From: Halorubrum xinjiangense
GTDB lineage: Archaea > Halobacteriota > Halobacteria > Halobacteriales > Haloferacaceae
Assembly (NCBI RefSeq): GCF_900102375.1
Contig: NZ_FNBO01000019.1
Coordinates: 1-48,733 of the forward strand
Length of the DNA: 48,733 nucleotides
Direction of reading: 5' to 3'
Position 1 is the stretch's first letter; the number at the start of each line of letters is the position of its first letter. Under the pieces are notes generated by a model, which had not been told where the DNA came from, made no database searches, and saw nothing but the letters and a program-made list of their open reading frames with translations. Shown in pieces: positions 24,515-33,205 of this stretch. A program made the position numbers and the translations under genes.

Positions 24515-25180
24515 TCAGTCGTCCGCGGGCGACCGCCCCGCCCCGCCTTCGCCCGGCGAGAGGTCGACCGCGGGCTCTGCGGGCCCCTCGCGGACGAACG
24601 GCGGCCAGCGGACCTCGGTCGCGATCGGGTCCTCGAGGTCGAGGCGCATCCGGAGGTCACCGCGGCGCTCGACGACCTCGAAGCCCACCGTCCGGTAGAC
24701 GTTCCGAGCGACGCGGTTCCCGGTCTCAACGTGGAGCTCGATCCCGTCGCGGCCAGCGGCCGCGGCGTTGGCGATGACGTGCCGGCATAGCTCCGTCCCG
24801 ACGCCGCGGTCCTGCGCGTCGGGGTGGACGAACACGGCGAGTTCGGGGGTCGCGGCGTCGGTCGGCGTGTACATCGCGTGGCCGAACAGCTCGCCGTCCC
24901 GCTCCGCGACGACGTTGTTCCCCTCGGTCAGCATCGAGCGGATCCACTCGACGCGCCGTCGCCGGCTCACGGGCGGGAGCCCCTGCGCGCGGTCGGTCCG
25001 GTCGAACCGCTCGTACATCTCGGCGAGGAACGGCTCGTCCGCGTCGGTCGCGGGCCGGATCGTCCAGCGCGTCCCCTCCTTGTCGACGAACCGCGGACAG
25101 CGCGGCGGGCAGTGGGGCGTCCCCTCGCACTCGCTGCCGTCCCAGCCGTCGCAGGCGACGATCGCGGTATCGGGGGTCAT
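24515..25180 (-). CDS. GNAT acetyltransferase with Cys-rich N-terminus
   Basis: A 221-residue GNAT-fold acyltransferase. Residues about 40-190 contain the fold, including FVHPDAQDRGVGTELCRHVI, the acetyl-CoA pyrophosphate loop (DRGVGTEL), and RVARNVYRTVGFEVVERRGDLRM at the end. The first 35 residues carry four cysteines (near 10, 18, 24 and 28, with CPPRC), which could bind zinc or iron; this is not part of the ordinary GNAT domain. The acceptor substrate is unknown. It stands alone between the helicase and the MscS gene, all on the minus strand. Confidence 0.82.
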   Translation of the reverse strand: MTPDTAIVACDGWDGSECEGTPHCPPRCPRFVDKEGTRWTIRPATDADEPFLAEMYERFDRTDRAQGLPPVSRRRRVEWIRSMLTEGNNVVAERDGELFGHAMYTPTDAATPELAVFVHPDAQDRGVGTELCRHVIANAAAAGRDGIELHVETGNRVARNVYRTVGFEVVERRGDLRMRLDLEDPIATEVRWPPFVREGPAEPAVDLSPGEGGAGRSPADD

Positions 25181-25287
25181 GTCTCGACGTTGGCGCCGCG
25201 TCGAGTTATACGGGGACCACGACTTTCATAGCGTGGGAATGGGTGACGGGGTTACAGTTGCGTTTCGAGGCGGCCGAGGCGGCGGCC

Positions 25288-26076
25288 CTACCCGCGGATC
25301 AGCACGATCCCCTCGCGGAACACCGCGTGGTTCGGGACGACGTGCTCCTCGCCGTCCGTCTCGATGTGGGTGACGAAGAGGTCGACCTCCTGGACGATAC
25401 CGCGCTCGCCGGCGACGCGCACCTCGTCGCCGATGCCGTACGGCTGCCGGAGGAGGAGGAAGACGCCGGCCGCGGCCGAGGCGACGAGGTCCTTCGTCGC
25501 GAGCGCGGCGAATAACACGAGCGCGAACGCGTACGCCGCGAGCAGCACGATGAGCGCGAGCGTCTGGACGCCCACCTGTCCGAGGGCGATGAGCGCCGCG
25601 ACGTAGACGACGCTGTACTTCACGAGCGTCGGGAGCACGCCGAGCTCCGGGAGCTTGATCCCCCGGAGGCGCTCGGCGACGAGCAGTTCGGCCTTGTCAC
25701 CGACGACGATCCCGACGATGAACACGACCACGGCGACGAACAGCCGCGGGAGGAACGCCGCGACCCCGGACCAGAACTGCTCGAGGTAGTTCACGTCCGC
25801 GACGGTGAGCGCGACGATGACGGTGACGGCGAGGATGAAGTAGCTCGAGAGCCGGGCCAGTATCCGCACCGTCGAGGTGTCGAACTCGCGGGCCGTCCGC
25901 TCGAAGGCGGTCCCCTCGATCACCTCCGGCACCCCGGCGCGACGGAGCAGGCGGCGGTTGATCACGCCGGTGAGGTACGCTAAGAGGAGCCCGAAAAGGA
26001 GGACGCCCAGCGCCAGCCAGATCCGATAGGGGACGTTCGCGAGGAACTCTGGAACGGTGATCTGGGCCGCGGACAT
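25288..26076 (-). CDS. mscS: MscS-type mechanosensitive channel
   Basis: A 262-residue small-conductance mechanosensitive channel. Several transmembrane helices precede the conserved segment ASAAAGVFLLLRQPYGIGDEVRVAGERGIVQEVDLFVTHI, the end of the pore-lining helix and the MscS beta domain, followed by HVVPNHAVFREGIV. The C-terminal vestibule domain of E. coli MscS is cut short, as in many archaeal forms. Role: solute release on osmotic downshock. Its ATG lies three bases after the dacZ stop, so it is in the same operon as the c-di-AMP synthase. Confidence 0.9.
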   Translation of the reverse strand: MSAAQITVPEFLANVPYRIWLALGVLLFGLLLAYLTGVINRRLLRRAGVPEVIEGTAFERTAREFDTSTVRILARLSSYFILAVTVIVALTVADVNYLEQFWSGVAAFLPRLFVAVVVFIVGIVVGDKAELLVAERLRGIKLPELGVLPTLVKYSVVYVAALIALGQVGVQTLALIVLLAAYAFALVLFAALATKDLVASAAAGVFLLLRQPYGIGDEVRVAGERGIVQEVDLFVTHIETDGEEHVVPNHAVFREGIVLIRG

Positions 26077-26079
26077 GGG

Positions 26080-26889
26080 TCAGTACTCCTCCGGATCGAT
26101 CTCCAAGACGAGTTCGCCGGCCTTGAACGCCCGGACGAGTCCGTCGGACTCAGAGAGGACGATGGCGGTCGAGTTCGTGTCGCGGGTGATCGCCGCGCCG
26201 GACATGTGGCGCGCGCCGAGTCCCTTCGGGATGTCGACTCCCTCGGCGGCGGGTTCGAGGTAGCGGTACGCGGAGACGATCTTCCCGGAGTCGGAGACGA
26301 CGAAGGCGCCGTCGAGCCGCGAAAACTCCTTTAACATTACGTTCACGATCGGGTCGCCGACGTGGACGTGGCTCTTCTCGAAGGGGTTGTACGACAGCGG
26401 CCGCGACTTGTTCATCACCTTCCCCGCGTCGCCGACGACAAACAAGGCGCCGACGGGCTTCCCCTTCTGCCCCTTTTTGCCGAGTTCTATCGCGACCTCA
26501 AACACGTCGCGGATGACGCTCGGCTCCGCCCGGGAGTTGGCGAACAGATCGAAGATACCGGTGTGGATCCCCTCGTCGACGGTGACGCGGACGAGCGCGT
26601 CCGAGCCGCCGTCGAACACCGAGGCGACGCACGCGACCTCGTCACCCTCGGCGAGGAGATCCTCGTCTATCGCGCCCTCAATGCCGAACCGAATCCGGTC
26701 TTTGACGTTGTCGAACGGGAGGGGGAGCTCGACGAACGTCTCCGCGTCGACGTCGTTGTCGGGCGCGACGACGACGACCTCGACCTCATCGTCCGCGAAT
26801 CGCTCGTAGAAGGAGCTCGTCGGAGAGAACAGCAGCGCGGCGTCGACGTCCGCGACGAGGTCCGTCAGGTGGTCGGTGAGCGAGGCCAT
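26080..26889 (-). CDS. dacZ: Diadenylate cyclase DacZ
   Basis: A 269-residue archaeal DisA_N protein that joins two ATP into c-di-AMP. The C-terminal cyclase domain has RLDGAFVVSDSG (DGA at 193-195) and GARHMSGAAIT (225-235). Bacterial enzymes usually have RHR at the second site; here it reads RHM. The N-terminal half is the archaeal domain that differs from bacterial DisA. In Haloferax c-di-AMP is essential and linked to salt response. A TATA-like GTATAG (26914-26919) lies 27 bases before the ATG. The stop is three bases from the mscS start. An earlier in-frame start at 26895 is possible but unnecessary. Confidence 0.92.
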   Translation of the reverse strand: MASLTDHLTDLVADVDAALLFSPTSSFYERFADDEVEVVVVAPDNDVDAETFVELPLPFDNVKDRIRFGIEGAIDEDLLAEGDEVACVASVFDGGSDALVRVTVDEGIHTGIFDLFANSRAEPSVIRDVFEVAIELGKKGQKGKPVGALFVVGDAGKVMNKSRPLSYNPFEKSHVHVGDPIVNVMLKEFSRLDGAFVVSDSGKIVSAYRYLEPAAEGVDIPKGLGARHMSGAAITRDTNSTAIVLSESDGLVRAFKAGELVLEIDPEEY

Positions 26890-26913
26890 TATCACACGTG
26901 ACTCCCGGAGTCC

Positions 26914-26919
26914 GTATAG
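26914..26919 (-). promoter_or_regulatory. TATA-like box for dacZ-mscS
   Basis: CTATAC on the minus strand lies about 27 bases from the dacZ ATG, the leaderless spacing. The match to the consensus is weak. Confidence 0.4.
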
Positions 26920-26993
26920 TCGTTGCGTCGTGCGGGCGTCTGACGGCGGGGCGCGGTCGACGTGTCGCCCGCGTCCGAAGGAGTGCCCCCGGT

Positions 26994-27051
26994 CAGTCGC
27001 CGGCGGCCGAGGCCGGTCCCCAGTCAGTCGCCGGCGGCCGAGACCGGCCCC
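26994..27051. repeat. Imperfect tandem duplication at the end of the GMC gene
   Basis: A 27-base segment (26994-27020) recurs at 27025-27051 with 25 identities (period 31). The second copy covers the last codons and stop of the GMC oxidoreductase; the first lies just downstream. It looks like slippage in a GC-rich tail. Confidence 0.75.
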
Positions 27052-28649
27052 TCGGCGGCCGTCGGCCGCTCGTCGCGGATCAGGTCCGCCGCCCGCTCGG
27101 CGACGGCGATCGTCGGTGCGTTCGTGTTCCCGCCGACGAGCGTCGGCATCACGCTCGCGTCGACGACGCGGAGCCCCTCGACGCCGTGGACCCGGAGCTC
27201 GTCGTCCACGACCGCCGCCTCGTCGTCGCCCATCTTACACGTCCCGACCGGGTGGTAGACGGTGTGACACTCCTCGCGGACGTGTCGGGCGATCTCCTCG
27301 TCGGTCTCGACGTCCTCGCCGGGCCACTCCTCGCGCCCGAGGAACTCCGAGAGGGGGTCCTGCCGGGCGATCTCGCGGGCGCGCTTGACCCCCTCGACGA
27401 GCGTGTCGAGGTCGGCGCGCTCGTCGAGGTAGTTCGGGTCGATGGCGGGCGCCTCGAACGGGTCGGCCGAGTTGAGCCTGATCCGGCCGCGGCTCTCCGG
27501 TCGAAGCTGCGTCGCGCCGATCGACAGGCCCCGGCCATCCTCAGGGTTCGCGAGGCCGTGTTCCATGAAGTAGGAGGGAGCGAAGTGGAACTGCAGGTCC
27601 GGTCGGGGCTCGTCCTCGTCGGTGCGAACGAAGCCGCCAGCTTCGCCGACGTTGGAGGTGAGCTTCCCGCGCTTGCGGACGAACCAGTTGAAGAGGTCCT
27701 TCAGGCTCCCGGCGTCGTCCAGCGTGCTGACGCCGTCGTCGGCCTCGTAGACGGTAAACGCGAACAGGTGGTCCTGAAGGTTCCGACCGACGCCGGGCGA
27801 GGCGGCTTCGACGTCGATGCCGTGGTCGGCGAGGTGATCGGGGTCGCCGATCCCAGAGAGCATGAGGAGCTGCGGGGAGTTGACCGCACCGGCGCTCAAG
27901 ATCACCTCCTCGGTCGCGTCGACGGAGTGGGTCTCGCCGTCTTGCTCGTACTCGACGCCGGTCGCGCGACCACCCTTGACGCGAACCTCGGTCACCTGCG
28001 CGCCGGTCTCGGCGGTGAGATTCGGGCGATCGAGCGCGGGCTTGAGGTACGCGTCGGCCGCGCTGTGGCGCTTCCCGTCCTTCTGCGTGACGTGGTAGAG
28101 CCCGACGCCCTCCTGTTTCGCCCCGTTGAAGTCGTCGTTGCGGTCGTACCCCGCCCGCGCGGCCGCGCTGACGAACGCCTCGGAGGCCGGCCGCGGCGAC
28201 GACTGGTCGGTGACGTTGAGCGGCCCCGCGTCCCCGTGATACGACGACGTCGACGGCTCGAACGTCTCGGCGCGCTTGAAGTACTCCAGCATCGAGTCGT
28301 ACCCCCAGCCGTCGTTCCCCAGCTCGGCCCAGCGGTCGTAGTCCCACCGATGGCCCCGGATGTAGATCATCGCGTTAGTGGACGAGCATCCCCCGAGCGT
28401 CTTGCCGCGCGGCCAGTAGAGCTCCCGGCCGGCGCAGCCGTCCTGCGGCTCGGTGTAGTACTCCCAGTCGGCGTCCCCCTTGAACAGCTCCGGGAACGCC
28501 GCCGGGATCCGGACGTTCCGGTCGTCGTCGGGCGTGCCCGCCTCGAGGAGCAGCACGCTCGCGTCCGGGTCCGCGGTGAGTCGATTCGCGAGGACGCAGC
28601 CCGCGGAGCCGGCGCCGACCACGACGTAGTCGTACTCCTTGCTTGCCAT
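27024..28649 (-). CDS. GMC-family FAD oxidoreductase (choline dehydrogenase-like)
   Basis: A 541-residue glucose-methanol-choline oxidoreductase. The FAD-binding GAGSAGCVLANRL is at the N-terminus, with GKTLGGCSSTNAMIYIRGH near 85-103 and the second GMC signature GAVNSPQLLMLSGIG near 255. The catalytic His motifs HTVYHPVGTCKMG and NTNAPTIAVAERAADLI lie near the end. Likely an alcohol or choline dehydrogenase, possibly feeding glycine betaine synthesis, though no betaine aldehyde dehydrogenase is adjacent. The ATG at 28649 is used; an in-frame GTG is two codons earlier. Confidence 0.9.
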   Translation of the reverse strand: MASKEYDYVVVGAGSAGCVLANRLTADPDASVLLLEAGTPDDDRNVRIPAAFPELFKGDADWEYYTEPQDGCAGRELYWPRGKTLGGCSSTNAMIYIRGHRWDYDRWAELGNDGWGYDSMLEYFKRAETFEPSTSSYHGDAGPLNVTDQSSPRPASEAFVSAAARAGYDRNDDFNGAKQEGVGLYHVTQKDGKRHSAADAYLKPALDRPNLTAETGAQVTEVRVKGGRATGVEYEQDGETHSVDATEEVILSAGAVNSPQLLMLSGIGDPDHLADHGIDVEAASPGVGRNLQDHLFAFTVYEADDGVSTLDDAGSLKDLFNWFVRKRGKLTSNVGEAGGFVRTDEDEPRPDLQFHFAPSYFMEHGLANPEDGRGLSIGATQLRPESRGRIRLNSADPFEAPAIDPNYLDERADLDTLVEGVKRAREIARQDPLSEFLGREEWPGEDVETDEEIARHVREECHTVYHPVGTCKMGDDEAAVVDDELRVHGVEGLRVVDASVMPTLVGGNTNAPTIAVAERAADLIRDERPTAAEGPVSAAGD

Positions 28650-28797
28650 AGACACCCATGTGAGAGACGGACAGGTAAGTGTACTCGTGTCGCCGAAACG
28701 CGACGCGTCACGCGGTTGTCCGGTTCTGCGCGGTTCGGCGCGGTTCGGCAGCGGGGCCGTCCGACGACGTTTTCCCTCTCTGTCCGCGTTGGCGCAC

Positions 28798-29418
28798 GTG
28801 GAACCACATTCCGTCCGAGAGTCGTGGACGAACCGGGCGGGCGAATACTCACCGGCGTACTACGCCCACTACGGGCCGAACGAGACGAGCGCGCTGATCC
28901 GCGAGGCGCTCGACGCGCACCTCGACCGCGACGCGGCCGTCCTCGAACTAGGGTGCGGCTCCGGCCGGCACCTCGAACACCTCGCGGCCAACGGCTTTGA
29001 GGACCTCTCGGGGATCGACATCAACGCCGAGGCGTTCGAGACGATGCGGGAGACGTACCCCGAACTCGCCGCCGATGGGACGTTTCACTGCGGCGCGATA
29101 GAGGACCTCGTCGGGGAGTTCGACGACGGCGCGTTCGACGCGGTGTACTCGGTGGAGACGCTCCAGCACCTCCATCCCGACGTCGAGTCGGCCTTCGCGG
29201 AGATCGCACGGATCACCGACGACGTGCTCGTCACGGCCGAGATCGAGGATCCGGCGCGCGAGTCGGCGTCGGGCGATCCGGACGTGAACTACGTCGACGA
29301 CGAGACGCCGCTGTACTACCGGGACTGGGGCGAGATCTTCACCTCGCTGGGGCTCATCGAGGTCGACGTCGTCCGCGGCGACAGGGACACGACGCGGACC
29401 TTCCGCGTGACCGACTGA
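28798..29418 (+). CDS. Class I SAM-dependent methyltransferase
   Basis: A 206-residue methyltransferase. The SAM-binding motif I is VLELGCGSGRHLEHL (near residue 40), with an acidic end of strand 2 at GIDINAEAFE and motif III-like DAVYSVETLQHLHPD near 115. The target is unknown. The GTG at 28798 is chosen because upstream codons are Arg/Phe-rich and unrelated. It stands between the divergent GMC gene and the aldo/keto reductase. Its small size suggests a small-molecule substrate. Confidence 0.8.
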   Translation: MEPHSVRESWTNRAGEYSPAYYAHYGPNETSALIREALDAHLDRDAAVLELGCGSGRHLEHLAANGFEDLSGIDINAEAFETMRETYPELAADGTFHCGAIEDLVGEFDDGAFDAVYSVETLQHLHPDVESAFAEIARITDDVLVTAEIEDPARESASGDPDVNYVDDETPLYYRDWGEIFTSLGLIEVDVVRGDRDTTRTFRVTD

Positions 29419-29502
29419 CCGCGGCCACAACAGGGTCACCCCCGTCAGCTGCGACCCGGCCTCCCGCGCGACTTTTACCCGCGAGCCAACTACCTCGACC
29501 AC

Positions 29503-30615
29503 ATGGCGACTCGCGAGGCCCTCTGGGGGTACCGGAACCGGTTCGGCGACGCCTTCGGGCGCACCTACTTCCGTCGTTTCGGGCCGGGCGTCGTCTCCAG
29601 CGTCGGGATCGGGACGTACCTCGGTGCGCCGACGCCCGCGGTCGACGAGGCGGCCCGCGAGTCGATCGAACTGGCGCTCCGGTCGGGGATGAACCACGTC
29701 GACACCGCGGCCAACTACCGTTGCGGTCGCGCCGAGCGCGTCGTCGGCGAGGCGCTCCGTGACGCCCCCGTCGACCGCGAGTCCGTGGTCGTCGCGACGA
29801 AGGGCGGCTTCCTCCCGTTCGACGGCGAGCGCCCGGACGACCCGAGCGCGTACGTTCGCGAGCGCTTCGTCGAGCCGGGGATCGTCGACCCCGACGACCT
29901 CGCGAACGGCGCGCACGCCATCACGCCGGCGTACTTGGAGTGGTCGCTGGACCGCTCGCTCGACCGGCTCGACCTCGACTCGATCGACTGCTTCTACGTC
30001 CACAATCCCGAGACGCAGCTCGCCGTCCGGTCGCGAGCGGACGTGTACGATCGGATCGAAGCCGCCTTCGAGGCCCTCGAACGCCGGCGGGCCGCCGGCG
30101 ACGTGGGAGCGTACGGCGTCGCGACGTGGAGCGCGTTCCGCGTCCCGACCGAGGCCGACGACTACCTCTCGCTCGCCGAGGTCCTCTCGCGGGCCGAGGC
30201 CGCCGGCGAGGCGGTCGGGCCCGACGACGACCACGGGTTCGCGGCGATCCAGCTCCCCTTCAACGTCGCGATGGCGGACGCGTTCACGCGGCGGAACCAA
30301 TCCACGCCGCCCGGCGCCGCCGACGACGGCCCCGTCTCGACGCTCGAATTCGCCCACGAGGCCGGCCTCTCGGTGGTGACGAGCGCGAGCGTCGGGCAGG
30401 GGGACCTCGCCGCGGAGGGCGCGATCCCCGCCGACGTCGACGCGACGCTCGCGGGCGAGACGCCCGCCCAGCGCGCGCTCAACTTCGCGCGGAGCGCCCC
30501 CGGCGTCACCTCGTCGCTCGTCGGGACGACCGACCCCGACCACGTGCGCGAGAACGTCGCGGCCGGCACCTTCGACCCGCTCGGCGCGTCGGCGTTCGAC
30601 GCCGTCTTCGAGTGA
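29503..30615 (+). CDS. Aldo/keto reductase
   Basis: A 370-residue NADPH-type oxidoreductase with a TIM barrel. The catalytic residues are visible in HVDTAANYRCGRAE (Asp and Tyr, near residue 66-71), VVATKGGF (Lys, near 101) and DCFYVHNPET (His, near 168). The C-terminal cofactor region SLVGTTDPDHVRENV is near 340. It has an N-terminal extension of about 35 residues compared with the shortest members and a disordered acidic loop near 230. Substrate unknown. Confidence 0.87.
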   Translation: MATREALWGYRNRFGDAFGRTYFRRFGPGVVSSVGIGTYLGAPTPAVDEAARESIELALRSGMNHVDTAANYRCGRAERVVGEALRDAPVDRESVVVATKGGFLPFDGERPDDPSAYVRERFVEPGIVDPDDLANGAHAITPAYLEWSLDRSLDRLDLDSIDCFYVHNPETQLAVRSRADVYDRIEAAFEALERRRAAGDVGAYGVATWSAFRVPTEADDYLSLAEVLSRAEAAGEAVGPDDDHGFAAIQLPFNVAMADAFTRRNQSTPPGAADDGPVSTLEFAHEAGLSVVTSASVGQGDLAAEGAIPADVDATLAGETPAQRALNFARSAPGVTSSLVGTTDPDHVRENVAAGTFDPLGASAFDAVFE

Positions 30616-30720
30616 CCGCGGGCGACGGCCGCCGCGAGGGCCGCGGAATCGACCCCGAGGAGCCGGCTCCGCCGTCCCGACGCCGCAAAGCGTTTGTCGC
30701 AACCGGTCCAAGCCGGTCGC

Positions 30721-31392
30721 ATGTCCCCCACGCGACGAGCCCTCCTCGGTAGCGCGGCCCTCGGCGTGGTCGGCCCGCTCGCCGGCTGTTCCGGCGGGAG
30801 TGACCCGGAGGCGGAGTCCGCCCAGCAGCAGGCGTCCGGCACCGACTCGGACCCGACCGTGGTGAAGCCGCGGAATCCCGACGGCGAGAGCGTCCTCCTC
30901 GACGGGAGCGAAGCGAACGACGAGGACGAACCGGTCCGGATCGGTCGCGAACTCGTCACGAGCGCGGACCGAGCGGCCGAGCTGTTGGTCGCCGAGGGCG
31001 TCTCCGACGCGGACCGCGAGCGGGTCCGATCGTTCCTCGACGAGACGGACTACGACGCGGAGACCGTGTACGTCTCGCCCGCGGGCGTCGAGTCGTGTGA
31101 GCGGCTCGTGATCCACTCGGTGTCGTGGCAGCCCGGTCGCGTCGAGTACGAGTACTGCCGCGAACTCAGGCCGCCCGACGAGGCGTGCGAGACGGACACG
31201 CGGGTCGCGCTCGCGCTGCTGTTCCGGCTCCCGGTCGCGCTCGACGACCGGATCACCGGGTCCGGGTCCAGCGGACGCACTCCGTGTCGGCAAACGGACA
31301 CCGAGTACGCGGTGATCGAGGGGAACGCGACGGTGCCGGGGAACGAGACGGCGCTCGGCGGGACCGACGACGAGAGAGGTGACGGTTCGTGA
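30721..31392 (+). CDS. Tat lipoprotein of unknown function
   Basis: A 223-residue secreted lipoprotein. The N-terminus MSPTRRALLGSAALGVVGPLAGC has the twin arginine and the lipobox LAGC, here broken in mention only; the mature chain then runs through an acidic Ser/Gly/Glu linker. Four cysteines later on (in ESCERL, EYCREL, EACETD and TPCRQT) could form two disulfides. I recognise no domain. The ATG at 30721 starts exactly at the signal peptide. The next lipoprotein gene starts with a GTG overlapping this stop (GTGA), so the pair is coupled. Confidence 0.75.
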   Translation: MSPTRRALLGSAALGVVGPLAGCSGGSDPEAESAQQQASGTDSDPTVVKPRNPDGESVLLDGSEANDEDEPVRIGRELVTSADRAAELLVAEGVSDADRERVRSFLDETDYDAETVYVSPAGVESCERLVIHSVSWQPGRVEYEYCRELRPPDEACETDTRVALALLFRLPVALDDRITGSGSSGRTPCRQTDTEYAVIEGNATVPGNETALGGTDDERGDGS

Positions 31393-32744
31393 CGCGGCGC
31401 CTCACCCGACGCGACGCGCTCGCCGCCGCTGGCGCGGTCGCGCTCGGCTCGCTCGCCGGCTGCTCCGGCGCGGGGCGCGAACCGCGGTTCTGGAACGACC
31501 CCCCGTCGCTCGACGTCGAGCGCGTCTCGCGCGAGTTCGACGAGCCATTCCCCGACCCGCCGCGGCTCGTCCCCGTCGACGTCGCGCCCGCGGTCGAGAG
31601 CGTGTTCGCCGACCGCGTCGACCGATTGCTCTCCCCGATTCCCGAGCCGCTGACCGCGGCGACCCTCCCGAACGGCGAGATACGGGAGCAGATCGAGACG
31701 GAGCGGGCGGCGGCCCGCGACGCGCTCCCGTCCTCGGCGGCGTCGCTCCCGCCGCTCCGGATCGCGGAGCGGTACGCGACCGCGCGCGGCCACGCCGCGA
31801 CCGCCGTCGGCACGTGGGCGGCCGTGACCGTCGAGGGCGAGCCGACGGCGGTGGCCGCAGACATCGGGACGGTTCGGCAGCGCGCGTCCGAGACGTTGGA
31901 GGAGTTACCGGGCCCAGCGGCAGACCCGGCGGCCGGCGCTGCGGTCTACGGCCCGATAGAGCGCTGGTACGACGAGTCGCTGCGGCGGACGCTGGTCGGC
32001 GGGAACGCGAGGCCTGCGGACCAAGCAAACCCGCTTCGGACCGGCGATGCGGTCGGGGACGTCGAGCGCGTCCAGTCGTACGTCGAGGCGGGACGGTACC
32101 TCCGCGACCGGTACCGGGCCTCGATCGACGACCCGGTGTCGGTCGCCGAGCCGCTCCGTCGCGAGGCGAAGCGGGTGGGCGCCGAGATCGGCGATCGGCT
32201 CCGGGCGCTCCACGGAGAGGAGGCCGACCGACTCCGGTCGAATCCGGGGACCGAGGCGTTCCTCGACGACCGGTCCGTCCCACGGGACGCGCCGAGCGTC
32301 TCGCTGCTCTCGACGGCCCTCTACCGGACGTTCGAGGATCTCCGGTTCGACCCCGTTCCGGTCGACGACTACGAGCCGGACCACCCGGCGACCGCGCTCA
32401 CGCAGACCCTCCTCGCCCGCGTCCGATTTCGCGGGCTGGACGCCGTCGCGTCGCGGATCGAGAACGGCGAGGCGATGTTCCCCGACGGTCCCGACGCGGT
32501 CGGCGCCGCGCGCGACGCGGCGATCGGAGCGGCGACGACGCTCGCGGGGAGCGAGAACCCGCTGGACCGGTGGCTGGCGACGCGGTTCCTCCCGTCCTTC
32601 GCAGAGCCGGACGAGGCGCTCGCGGCGGACGAGCGGAGCGCGCGCTCGGCGGTCGACGCGTACACCGGGTACCGGTGGATAGAGACGGTTGCGGCCGAGG
32701 CGCGGACGGTGACAGGGTCGGTCGCGGGCTCATTCGACCCTTGA
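31389..32744 (+). CDS. Tat lipoprotein, mostly helical, unknown function
   Basis: A 451-residue secreted lipoprotein. TRRLTRRDALAAAGA supplies the twin-arginine signal and SLAGCSGAG the lipobox. The mature part is rich in Ala, Arg, Asp and Glu and looks mostly helical, with no enzyme motif I recognise. The GTG start overlaps the stop of the preceding lipoprotein gene, so the two products may act together at the cell surface. The lone lipoprotein at 40259 has a comparable design (helical, charged mature chain). Confidence 0.72.
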   Translation: MTRRLTRRDALAAAGAVALGSLAGCSGAGREPRFWNDPPSLDVERVSREFDEPFPDPPRLVPVDVAPAVESVFADRVDRLLSPIPEPLTAATLPNGEIREQIETERAAARDALPSSAASLPPLRIAERYATARGHAATAVGTWAAVTVEGEPTAVAADIGTVRQRASETLEELPGPAADPAAGAAVYGPIERWYDESLRRTLVGGNARPADQANPLRTGDAVGDVERVQSYVEAGRYLRDRYRASIDDPVSVAEPLRREAKRVGAEIGDRLRALHGEEADRLRSNPGTEAFLDDRSVPRDAPSVSLLSTALYRTFEDLRFDPVPVDDYEPDHPATALTQTLLARVRFRGLDAVASRIENGEAMFPDGPDAVGAARDAAIGAATTLAGSENPLDRWLATRFLPSFAEPDEALAADERSARSAVDAYTGYRWIETVAAEARTVTGSVAGSFDP

Positions 32745-32858
32745 GCTGCGACGCGCGACGAAAGAAAGCGGAGTGCGCGAGGGAGGAAATCCGGGCGACG
32801 AGCGGCGAGCGGAAACGGGTAGCGCGGTGCGGCGACAGACCGAACGGCGACCCGGCGG

Positions 32859-33029
32859 TCAGCGAAGCTCCTTGAACCGCGCGCCGCACTCCGGGCAGAT
32901 ACGGACCGAGAACACCTCGTCGGGGTCGTTCTCCTTTTTTAACACCTGGTCGCAGTTGGCGCAGTTGAGCCGTTCGTAGGTGTCCTTTATCAGGTCGCCG
33001 TCGCGGAGCCCCTTACGCGTGGATTTCAT
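32859..33029 (-). CDS. Small HVO_0758-like zinc-finger protein
   Basis: A 56-residue protein. It begins MKSTRKGLRDGDLIKDTYERL and has two CPxCG-like knuckles, CANC (residues 23-26) and CPEC (45-48), which should bind one zinc. The pattern (RKGLR, KDTYERL, NDPDEV, two cysteine pairs) matches the HVO_0758 family of haloarchaeal micro-zinc-finger proteins as I remember it; such proteins are small, conserved and mostly of unknown regulatory role. A TATA-like GGATAAAAAC (33053-33062) lies about 28 bases upstream, fitting a leaderless mRNA. Confidence 0.82.
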   Translation of the reverse strand: MKSTRKGLRDGDLIKDTYERLNCANCDQVLKKENDPDEVFSVRICPECGARFKELR

Positions 33030-33052
33030 ACCTCGTGGTTCGGGGTCGGGGC

Positions 33053-33062
33053 GGATAAAAAC
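33053..33062 (-). promoter_or_regulatory. TATA box for the small zinc-finger gene
   Basis: GTTTTTATCC on the minus strand, centred about 28 bases from the ATG at 33029, fits a leaderless promoter. Confidence 0.5.
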
Positions 33063-33205
33063 CCCGTACGACGCTGGTCAGACGCGAGAGCCCCAAACAG
33101 GCGGTAGCGACCACGATACGGCCGCAGCCGGCACCTATCGGTCCCGCGAGCGCGGCGTCAGCCCGCTTTCGCAACGCTTGTGTCCGGGCGCGGCGAACCG
33201 CCGCC

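Noticed and set aside
28948-31293. Long minus-strand open frame opposite methyltransferase, aldo/keto reductase and lipoprotein genes
   Set aside because: It crosses several well-supported plus-strand genes and has no family resemblance; typical GC-rich shadow.
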